DNA of 64,000 bases from Coniella vitis (Eukaryota > Ascomycota > Sordariomycetes > Diaporthales > Schizoparmaceae). This document shows positions 37,411-46,946 of this stretch, one piece after another. The position numbers were made by a program, and so were the translations under genes. The notes under the pieces were generated by a model. That model had not been told where the DNA came from. It searched no databases and saw only the letters and a list, made by a program, of their open reading frames with translations. The stretch spans positions 3,410,001-3,474,000 of the forward strand of contig WUJK01000003.1 of the NCBI GenBank assembly GCA_011317545.1, given 5' to 3'. Each line of letters begins with the position of its first letter. The first letter of the stretch is position 1.

Positions 37411-40133
37411 TAAGACGGAGGCTTCTGTCCAGGCCGGCCCGATTCTTGCACCACCGAATTCTGTTACCTGTGTGTGTACCGTCCGCCGTCCGGCCTGCTT
37501 GCACTTGGCGCGGCACGTTGTCTCTGCATCCTAAAGAATCCCAAGCGGCAATTCGGCTCCATACTGTGCGTGTGCGCTGGGCAGACAGGCTGAGAGAACC
37601 GTTCGCCTTGTGCAAAGAATGCCACCCACGGGGTGCCCTGTGCTTTGTGGGTGGACTCCCCGACTCCATGTCCAACCACCCGTTCGCCGCAAGGCTTTCT
37701 GCTGGAGGGCTTTGGTAGACCCGGAGATCCCCCGACAGAGGGAACCTTGGAAAGGGCCGACTCTGTGGGCGAAAAGATAGCCGCGCGGCCAATTTCTCGC
37801 GGCATTTCCTGCTGGCTCCTTGTGCCAGCCATGTCGGGGCGAGCAGCCCTTCTACATGGTATATCAATCCCAATCTCGAGGTCGTAACCGGCACAAGATG
37901 GGACTGTCGGGTTGCAAAGTACAGGCCGTTTCCATCCTTTGGAGTGAGGCCTGCAGGCGCCTGCCATGATAAGGCCCGCCCGATGTCTCGGCACTCGAGG
38001 CCAACGCAGGCCCATCCATCTCTTGCGCTCAATTGCCATCACATGCTGACTGCGTGCGGGTGTCGTTGGTAGAACACCAATTGCTGCTTGTCGCATACTA
38101 GACACGGACCACGATGACACAAACTCTACCCGCAGGAATGCCGCAATGTTGTCGTCATTGCACCGCGCCCCAAACGCGAGGATAAACACCCACAAGTGGG
38201 AGCCATCGGTTGGAGAATGTGATTGCACGATCGCGAGCTGCTGGTCAATGTAGGGCCGGAGGTTTCAACGCTATGCACAAGAGTCTCCTTGTCGCCAAGC
38301 AAATGCACGAAGCGCGCGAAGGCTTTCTGTCCGGGCTGTTTCCAGCCCTCTTTGGGCAGCGGCCCGCCAGCGGCGTCCACGACCGGTCGTCGTAGATACC
38401 CGCGCGACCCGACCGGTTCTGCCCGATTCGTTTGCTATGTGTCCAGATGGAAACCGCACAGCCCGTCCAGACGGGCCGAGGCCTCGTTTGTGATAGAAAA
38501 TGCAGAGCCCAGCTAAGAGCTCATACAAAGAGACTGACACCCAACTATCTTGAGCTGGGACACTTCTCCGTCTCGAGGGTGTCGCCAGCTTTTTTCCCCG
38601 CAACAGCTACCCCAGCCTGCCCAGGTACAGTTACCATACATAGCAGCAGTATCGGAAAGCAGAACAACAACGCCATACACGCCAACCAAAAGGCACTCTT
38701 CATCAATGCTCGCTCAAACTGCCTTCACACCATCCACAAACCCCCAAACTGGATGATATCTCGCCCAGGTTCGAAACCAAGTCTGCAGCCATCTTGATAG
38801 GGCGCGGTCCAGATCACATGTTGCGCGGAGGCGCTCACCGGGCTGCTGTGCAACATCAAGCGTACCACCGTTCAGGTAGTGGGGTTTGAAGCAAAGGCTG
38901 GTTGCGCGGGCGGGTGCAAGGGGATCTTTTGTGACTTATCAAACTCTAGATATTCCAGAATGCTGTGATTTGCGCACGCTGACTTCCCCCTGATGCTGCG
39001 GAGGACAAATGGCCGCATCCGGTCGATGGTGAAGTAGTAAGCATGCGGGGTCGTTTGCTGCAACTACAGCCCATGAGTACTTACCACCCATAATATTGTA
39101 CATGTCATAAGTACATGCATCAACCACACCCTCATTCTAGGAGACATACCATTGTTGTAGTTGTACGATGTGTTCTGCAGAACCTAGCGCCAGACTGAAT
39201 GATCTAACGCCGGCGTCTTTTCGTGATAGACTCCTGTCGTATCTTTATATCTCTCTCCGTCTCTTGCTTAGTGCACAGCTTGTAGGTCAAGGCAAAACTG
39301 CTCAGTACCGCCCCGGGCACGCTCATCAGCCCATTCAAATATATGCCGTCAGACAGAAGCCATGAAAAGGACACTCTCGATATCAAAAGAGTTTGGGGTT
39401 ACTGCTATAGAACCTGTGATTGACCGGACAAGCTATGCTCCGATGAGCAGCTATTGGGAACCACAAGATAGCGCTCTTCTCGTTCCGTTTCAGTTCATAG
39501 TCGCGACATTTGTAGCCAGCGGCTCCTGGGTAACGAATGTCAAAGCGGTTCGTTTGCGATGGGCTGTCTGTCCCCTTGCTGCTTTCAACACATTGAGGTG
39601 ATTTGATACCATCGGCCGCGGCGAACCGGCGGCTTCTCCTCTCTGTGTGTGTGTCTCTCTCTATCTTTCACAGTTTGGGTAATTCTTCTCTTCCCACCTT
39701 ATTGTAAGTATCCCTCAAGCGAGTGCTTGTTCTCAGCAATCGGCCCCACAATATCGCGGCGTGCTGGTGCTGGCTGTGGATGTACATTTCCATGGACGTC
39801 AAGCCCTCTTTCGGATTGCAGTAACTGTAACGCAAATACTTCGCCGACCTGGATCCGGGTGTCTCAACCGAAGAGGGGGGGAGGGAAAAAAGATGCAATT
39901 GGTAGAATTGATGATGTTAATTCTTGATCTGACCCTTTTTTTCCCCTGCTTATCTGCAAAAGCCTCCGCCTACGCTCTCTACCCCTCTCCTCTATGCACC
40001 CCTGAGGTGTGGCTGCCATTGTCCGATATCTGAAGCTCGTACATAGTATGTCCAATTTGTTTTGTCAATTCTTTATTAACATCTTCTTTTCCTCCTCAAT
40101 TTTTGGGAATTTATTCATTCTCCAGGTCTCTGC

Positions 40134-40290
40134 ATTTAAATAGACCTCACTCAATTTACCCATGAGCTCCTATTCCAAGTGGCAATAGCACAACAGGTGA
40201 GTTTATCTTCAAACTCCCTCACCTGTCTCTCTCTATATACACACAGCAACAATGCCTTCCACACTTGACATATACACCACCTAAAAGTAA
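40134..40290 (+). other. Possible promoter plus short intron of an unrecognised transcript
   Basis: A TATA-like TTTAAATAG near 40134-40142 lies about 55 bp before a strong donor (CAG|GTGAGT at 40197). A CAG acceptor follows at 40246, making a 50-nt intron with a CTCAC branch-like site. An ATG at 40252 opens a frame of only ten codons. This could be a spliced non-coding RNA or the 5' part of something not recognised. It could also be chance. Confidence 0.2.
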
Positions 40291-42235
40291 CATGAAGCTA
40301 TATAGACCCCAGACCGTTGTGGAAAAGGTGCCTCGATTTTGTCTCATCTGCGCACTACATACATAAGTTTAATATACATTCATCATCCTACTTGACGTCT
40401 TCACGTCCTTGATGAACAAAAAGCTGAAACAGCTCCTCGGAGATATATTTGTTTTTTCTTCCAATTTGTAGCTTTCTTATCTCTTGACCAAAGTCATGTC
40501 GTATCCTGTGAGTACATGGAAGTACATATCAGACATACAGTACATTTCCGAAGATACACGGCACCAGGAAGAAAGAAAAAAAAAAAAAACCAACAGAACA
40601 ATTGGAGGCACAAATAATTGCCTTTTTGCATGAATGACACAGTGCTGCTGATCCTGTCGATTTCAATTAATATCTGGCTGGACTCTGTTCATTCATTGCA
40701 CGGCGGCTCGGGGGATTGATTTTTCAGAATACTCGATAGCGAGGTGTTGCCAGCCAGCGAGCCAGCCATCCAGCCCACACTTCCTTCGTCTGAAAAAAAA
40801 AAAAACATATATATTTACATGCGCACTCACTACATCAGTAGGTAGCCACAGTTCCCCCCCAAAAAATACTTTTATAAATTACAATGAGCAAAAAGAGACG
40901 GCGTATCATTAACTCCATATTCAAGTACAACCCTCCTACGTTTATACACAGCCAAGGAGAATTGAGCCGAAGTTTGGAAACCTTTTTTTTTTCTCTTTAA
41001 TTTATTTCAGATGTATGATTTTTATGACTTTGGCCATGGAAAAATACCGTGCAGCTTCCGTATCTTTAGGGACTGTGTTTCCAGTGGAGCAAAAGCTCCT
41101 GGTCAATACACAACAGTATGCACTCATATCTGGACTGGTGTGTACACATGTAGAGCGGAATGGATTTTGATCCGAGTGATGGGATTGGATGGAGACTACT
41201 TCACACAGCATCAATAGGGCAAGGCAAGTAGCAAGCTAGCGCTATCAAGGGGACGGATTCTCTTTCCCGGATCACATCAGTTGATGGTTGGTCATCTTGA
41301 TGTCAAGCTGTTGAATTGAGTTTCAGCACACAAAGATTTATCTTTTATGTCTTTGTTGTTCGTGTTTGGCTTTCCCTCCTCTTGCATGACATTTGTTTCT
41401 ACGTAGGTGAGTATCTATCGCTTCCTTCCTCTGCCTTGGTTGAGTTTCCTTTTGCTCTTCTTTGCCCTCTATCTATTAGCTGTCCGCCACAGCCAAATAT
41501 GGACTGGCCATCAGGGACATCGTTTGTAATGTTACAGACTCGTAGTCTATAGGGAAAGTTCTTTGATGTACCATAGCGCAATGTATCCCCTCTTCCCAGC
41601 TGGAAATTGTTGGTGCAAGAAACGACAAAGCATTCGCTAACATGCATGTCATCCAAGGATGGAAGCTACTTTCCGTACACTTTGCCCCGCTCGGTTGCTT
41701 GATGTATATCTCTCCGTTACATGTTGACAGTTAGTAAGGTGAGGCGGCAGGTTGAGGTACTGGTCGACTCGCACAGTCTTGTTGTCCGAGACCACCTCTC
41801 TTTCTTTACCAAGCACTACCGAAGAGAACAATCGGGATTTAAGCATGTAAGGTGATTTCCATCCGCAAGAATCCTGCCTCGTACTGGAGGGTTATGGCGA
41901 GGTTTTGACCTCGGGGCGTGGAGGAACGTGATTGAGTGCAGTGTTGTATGAAGTTTGTGTGGTCAACCGGCGTCTACCACTGCAGACTTGAATCAAATCA
42001 TGCAGGTCAAAACACTGGCTGATTTGTGGCGACGACTACTCATGCATGCCATTAAGCGCCTAGTATCAGCTGAGCGCCGTTTGAAGTAATGTTCAAGGGA
42101 GCGGTTTTATCGGCAGTTGTGGAGCAAACGCCTCGGAGACTTGGAGCTGTGGATGAGGCTCCGTTGATTTATCCCGACTGGACCTACGAGCTTCTGCGGC
42201 GTCATCATAACTTATTGTGGCTCGAACCAGTTCCC

Positions 42236-43767
42236 TCAGGATCTTGGGGCAAAGGCCACTGCAGCAGGGACTCTGAAGCTCGCGCAATACATGCTCTTGG
42301 CTGGTGCGACATCTCGGACTAGGTGCACAGCAACCTCGCCATCCTTGATCTCTCCCTGCCCGGCATTTCCACTTGGCGTGTCCTTGACACCATCCCAGAC
42401 CATTGTGGTGCCAAGCTCCTTTGACACCCTCTCTGCGACATCGATGCGCGGCACATCATCGTCGCTCTTGAGTGCAAAACAATGAACATGTACCACGGGT
42501 AGTTTCGTGCTCGTGTGTGGTTCAAAGAGCTCTTCGTGGCCAGAGTACACGCCTCGAAAGTTGGGCAGGAATTCCGTTGCGGAGGCCGGCAGGTTCATGA
42601 CAAAGTGGGACACTGTTGCCGGTATGGAGACGACAGTTGGTGGAGGCCGTTGAGCGCCTGGGTCCTTACGAGAGAACTTTTGTTTCGAGGGGACCGTGAC
42701 AGACTCGCCGGCCTTGTTTGCTGCAAGAACGCTGTCGGCGGCCTCGTGAATGAAAACGCGGCCGTCTGTGTTGAACGGTCTCACGAAGGAATCAACCTAG
42801 CCTTGACGTTAGCGATTTTTTTTTTGGGACGAACGAGACTAGAGAGTGAGTATATAGTGACCTTGTTCTTAGTGATAGCATCTTGAAGATATCTGAAACT
42901 CTCCGGATTGTAGTCGTTTGCCCAGACAAACACGCCTCTTTTACCAGCTGGCACAGCAAACGGTCCGATACCCGCCATCACATCGCATACCACCTCGCCC
43001 GGCTTGAACTGCCTGATGAGTCGCGTATGCTCCTTTTCCAGCTTGCTGTTCCAGTACACTTTGGAGTAGTCAAACTTAAACAGACATCCATTCTCGTTGA
43101 GTTCAACATTCAGATCGTCTGGGCCCGCTAGCACCTCGTAGCTGAAAGTCCTAAACTCCGATTCCGTGCCCACATTGTCAACCTTGTTGATAACTGTGCG
43201 GATGTTTGGGTTCTTTTCAACCAACACCTGGCCAATAAGATGCTTATAGGGCAGGTGCTGGCCTCTAAGGTTGAGATGTGCCACGTGGCCTGCCGTGTTG
43301 AATCCAGCGGGAATGTCATCGTGAAGCTCTGGTGGCAGCTGCGCCGTCATGACATCGCGATAGGACCAGTAGTCATAGTCAAGCTGAAGTTGATAGGGCA
43401 CAATGCCAACTTCATTTTGCTTCACCAGCTCCGATACTACCGGCCCCCATGTTTCTGGCTTGGCTGGTGAGATGGTGGGTTTGAGAAGGAGGGCTTTGTG
43501 GCCTTTTGCAGCAAGAGCAGGATCCGGATTAGCTACAACGGTAGAAATACGTTCGAGGAGAAACGCGTCAGCGCTCCTGGTCAATGTCTGGCGGATCCGC
43601 GTGATGTTTTTGTTGTCGCGTACCGTGGCAGCTGCCAGAGTGAGTGTCTTGTTGAAAGCGGCTTTGTTGAGGACAGGGCTGGGCTTGAGCACTGGCGGCC
43701 GTAAAAGGGCCATTATGTCTTCTTGCTGTGACGCCGTTTTGTCGCCGCTGGAATTAGATGTCGACAT
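42236..43767 (-). CDS. trm5: tRNA (guanine37-N1)-methyltransferase Trm5
   Basis: Transfers a methyl group from S-adenosylmethionine to N1 of G37 in tRNA, which keeps the reading frame in translation; yeast Trm5 acts in the nucleus/cytosol and mitochondria. Exon 1, 43767-42862, and exon 2, 42796-42236, are joined over a 65-nt intron to give 488 aa. Visible motifs: HVAHLNLRGQHLPYKHLIGQ, a DYSKVYWNSKLEKEH block, the SAM-binding DVMAGIGPFAVPA (about 262-274), WANDYNPESF, and HFVMNLPASATEFL near the catalytic site. The intron donor GTCACT is weak, but the junction gives NKVDSFVRPFNTDGR in phase as the family requires. The ATG at 43767 was chosen since the upstream frame has no nearby ATG. Divergent from the AlkB gene 289 bp away. 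Confidence 0.94.
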
Positions 43768-44056
43768 GGCCAATGGAACTATGCGATCTCGGAGGTTATG
43801 AGGTTTGTATGGCGCGGTACATAATTCCTACCTAGGTAGTGTTGGCGGAGCAAGTCACCCGGGCACTGCTCAGTGGGGAAATTGAACTTTTTGACAAGGC
43901 TGCAGGCGATTGAGTGGCTTCGGCACAGTTTTGGCGGGTCGGAGCTGTGGCGCAGTCGCAAGGCTGACACTTAGGTGAGCACTTCTTTCACGCAAACTGG
44001 TGATGTCACGACTTTATTTTAAGTGTGAACACAACACTGAGCCATGAGAAGATTTT
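43768..44056. promoter_or_regulatory. Shared divergent promoter, trm5 / alkB-like
   Basis: Only 289 bp separate the two start codons. The interval holds a 12-bp perfect palindrome CTACCTAGGTAG (43828-43839), a CRE/ATF-like TGATGTCA (44001-44008) and a GC-rich TTTTGGCGGG element. Both genes probably use this interval for initiation. Binding of any factor is not shown by sequence alone. Confidence 0.5.
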
Positions 44057-45161
44057 ATGGGAATGAGATCTCTACTATCAACCTATAGAACTTCTTCTAC
44101 TTATCCAAAACATACACGCCCTTGTTCGCAAAGCAGAATGTCGAAAAAACGGACGCTAGATGTCTTCTTCGCACCCGTGAAGCAACGGAAACTGCACGAC
44201 ACCCAGCTGGAGGAACAGGCTGTAAGAATAGACAATCCAGATCAGAAAAAAGAGCTGTGCTGATCCTTTGAAACAATTGCTTTAGGTCACCAAATCAACA
44301 CACGCCACATATCCATTCCCCATCCCCGACTTTCCCAATCACATTTCCAAAGATCTCTCCTCCCTTCCCGCAGTGGAAGGGCGCGGCATCAACGATCAAC
44401 CAGATCTGGACCTCATTTACTTCGAACCCTTTGTTCCCACGTATCTCGCAAAAGATGTTTTCACCTTCTTACGCAACGAGTTGCCCTTTTACCGGGTCAA
44501 GTATAACATCAAGCGTGGCAACATTGAAACACCAATCAACACCCCACGTTATACCACCGTGTTCGGTTTGGATGAGACTTCTCGCTTCTCAGAAGACAAG
44601 AGCACTATAGTCGATGCCAAAACCGGCCAGCCAGCCTCAACAAAGACATATGTTCGCTATGCACCGCGCCCGATACCCAAATGTCTGGACGACCTGCGCA
44701 AGTCGACGGAGGCAGCCGCAGACTGCAAGTTCAACTTTTGTCTGGTCAATTACTATTCGTCTGGCGCGGATAGTATCTCCTATCATAGCGATGACGAAAA
44801 ATTCCTTGGCCCCAATCCGGCCATTGCATCGTTCTCTTTTGGCGCGAGGAGGGACTTTCTCCTGAAGCACAAGCCTCTATCGGCTGGCGAGCAACAGGCT
44901 GGGGTGCCCGAACCAAAACCGCTCAAGTTTCCTCTTGGAAGCGGAGACATGCTTCTGATGCGAGGCAAGACTCAGTCGTGCTGGCTCCATTCAATCCCAA
45001 AGAGGGCCGGGAAGAATGATCCCGGCGGCAGAATCAACATCACATTTCGAAGGGCCATGGTGAAAGGCGGGACTGACAATTATTATAACTATAATGTTGG
45101 TACTGGTCCAGTGTACAAGTGGAATGACAAAGCTCGCGAGATGCAAATTTGGAGTCCTTAA
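44057..45161 (+). CDS. AlkB-family 2-oxoglutarate/Fe(II) dioxygenase (ALKBH2/3-like)
   Basis: Oxidative demethylase of alkylated bases, probably DNA repair of m1A/m3C. Exon 1 (44057-44221) and exon 2 (44286-45161), with a 64-nt intron (GTAAGA donor, TTTAG acceptor), give 346 aa from the first ATG or 319 aa from an in-frame ATG at 44138. The iron ligands are His222 and Asp224 (YHSDDEKFLG) and His290 (WLHSIPKR); the 2-oxoglutarate-binding arginines are probably Arg304 and Arg310 (GGRINITFRR). YFEPFVPTYLAKDVF and PRYTTVFGLD match the nucleotide-recognition lid region of ALKBH2/3-type enzymes. Just after the second Met, KKRTLDVFF resembles a PCNA-interacting PIP box. The segment before it is Arg/Ser/Thr-rich without acidic residues. 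RNA substrates remain possible. Confidence 0.9.
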
Positions 45162-45288
45162 CTTCGTATAAGGGGGTATAATGGCCCAACGCCGTCTATG
45201 CTGTTATTTCAGTGCTTCTCTTTCCCTCCCTGCCCTCGTTTCATATCTTGAATCTCGAGATGAGCTCCAACGTGTGTGAAAGCGTCAA

Positions 45289-46386
45289 CTATCGGCCCCA
45301 TCTGAACTGTGCGTTGGCGTATTTGCATAAGCCGCTATAGAATACTTGATATCCCACGCCCTCATTGTCAGGTACATGGAACACCTCTGTGATGTGGAGA
45401 TGCCAGGGCGGGTATCCCTGGAACTCGACGTAAGGACCAAAGAGGATGAGTAAGTCTGACTCTTCCATGACACTCTCCTTCAACTCCTCGTCAAGGAGGT
45501 TTGAGTCGATGTGCGTAGAATCCACCTTATTCCTCTGCGCCATTTCCGCCAGTGTTTTGGTGAGGTCAACCAATGAGTCCCGTCCGTCTTCGAATGATAC
45601 CAGCCTGACAAGAAGATGACCCGAGCCGTCACCAATGTCACCAGCTCCTGACGCAGGCGACTCAATTGACTCCTGGTGAGGTGCACAGAGCGCGAGTGTC
45701 GGATGCTGCTTGCCAAAGTACGACTTGAGGTTCTGCGAGATGGCGCGGTGAATTTCCGGAAGATATTGTTTCAGCAGTCCTGAGTAATAATGTTAGTGGT
45801 GTAACATCACAATTCAGGGACGGCGCGCACCAGTTCTCTCGTAGACGTTCAGCACGGGTATGCCAGCGCATGCGCACCATGCAGAGATCTCTGCCACCTC
45901 GTTCACCAGCCTCTCGAGCTCAGCACCACCCTTCCCGTCGTCTTCCAGCTTTAAGACGACGCTAAGTATCCGAGGGAGTCTGTTCAATCTCTTGACGTCC
46001 TTTTGTATCATGGCCGGATCGCGGTGGTGGTAGTAGAAGATGGAGAATATGCGGTCGCGGACAGCATGGTAGGCTTGTCGAGTTCGAATGTAGATTGAGA
46101 AAATTGCATGTATGATAGTGAAGACCAGCAGGTGTAATTGTGCCTTGAAGAGCTTGCGAATACCAAAGGAGGGTCGTCGACTTCGAGTGCTTTCGGCGTG
46201 TTCTTGCTCGGCTTTTGTAGGTGGCAAGTATGGCTGTTGCCGGTCAGCTTTCTTTTCTTGCTTGTGAGAAAGAGCAAGTTTGGAGCTCACCTCTATGAGC
46301 TTGAGCCTCGCCTCACGGCTCAAGAGCTTTCCGCCAGCCTTCTCATCACGCCTGTACAGCTCCGCTGCTTTGGACCGGAAAGACAT
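45289..46386 (-). CDS. nus1: Nus1, subunit of dehydrodolichyl diphosphate synthase
   Basis: Non-catalytic partner of the cis-prenyltransferase that makes dolichol for ER glycosylation and GPI synthesis. Exon 1 runs from 46386 to 45831 and the last exon from 45779 to 45289, over a 51-nt intron (GTGCGC donor, CAG acceptor). This gives 348 aa, or 329 aa if a 57-nt in-frame segment at 46290-46234 is also an intron; that segment has a perfect GTGAGC donor, GCTGAC branch and CAG acceptor, and its removal joins KLIE to PYLPPTK. A membrane segment lies after LFKAQLHLLVFTIIHAIFSI. LPRILSVVLKLEDD and the Cys/Ala-rich WCACAGIPVLNVYERTG match the Nus1 fold. The end, AQFRWGR, carries the RxG motif needed for activity of the heterodimer. 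Divergent from sec10. Confidence 0.92.
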
Positions 46387-46946
46387 GGTGAAGATGCCCT
46401 TTGCAGATCAGCCCACGCTATGAGTTGATCGACAGGGTGCCGTTCTTGTCAAATGTGCCAATATGGGCATACGATTTGCTAAGAGGTATCGTGCGCATGT
46501 GATGTCGGCGTGATATAAACCTCCAAAAGAGGACACATAAACAGCATGGTGTGGTAGAATGATGTCTTGTTTGGGGGACTTATTTTGCATCGCCTATTAC
46601 TGCTGCTGCAACATGGGCTGTATTAGTGGCTGATTCCCCTGCTCTCACCAGCCTGCCGGGTAGCAAGGGAGCACCCGTACAGCCCCTCGGTTTGTCGTCA
46701 CTGGGCCCTTGGAGAGGCATCCTCAGCAGGGTGATCCAAGCGCTAGCCTCACAGGTCCCTTTCTCAGAAACACCCAACGTCTCCTGGGCTTGCTCACTTC
46801 CGCAAATCCCAAGAACATTCTTTCTCGGTACAACAACGCGCCGCGCTATCGATAACTCTACTTTCCACTCCCTCGCAGCTACCGATACATGCTCTGATCG
46901 CGGATATACTTCGATAACTGCGCCCTCGGCGCCAGCAGCGCCGACA
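46387..46946. promoter_or_regulatory. Divergent promoter region, nus1 / sec10
   Basis: A 560-bp interval between the oppositely oriented start codons of nus1 and sec10. The sec10 frame stays open through 46626-46946, but the better start is the ATG at 46947. No specific element was recognised. Shared regulation of two secretory-pathway genes is inference. Confidence 0.4.

Larger units (their letters stand above)
30610..42235. other. 11.6-kb block without recognisable protein genes
   Basis: No open frame here resembles a known family or a spliced gene. The right edge lies behind the 3' end of trm5 and the left edge contains the Reg1-like promoter. Sequence features: TACATAGTA/TACTATGTA copies at 31155, 31637, 31648, 33965, 34408, 36799, 36968, 37069, 37395, 37402 and 40040; an A run at 32576-32598; a GCT repeat near 33250-33271; a C run near 34139-34150; and AT-rich DNA from about 40020 to 41000. 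Two long overlapping minus-strand frames at 37208-38228 are judged non-coding. Non-coding RNAs are possible but unproven. Confidence 0.5.

Noticed and set aside
37208..38228. Two minus-strand frames of 254 and 274 codons
   Set aside because: They overlap in different frames, have no convincing start, and have Arg/Pro/Ser/Cys-rich composition typical of non-coding GC-rich DNA.
38766..38780. B-box-like GGTTCGAAACC suggesting a tRNA gene
   Set aside because: No A box lies at the right distance and no cloverleaf can be drawn around it.
41011..41217. 68-codon plus-strand frame starting MYDFYDFGHG
   Set aside because: Isolated, with no signal peptide or domain, and located in AT-rich DNA where such frames arise by chance.
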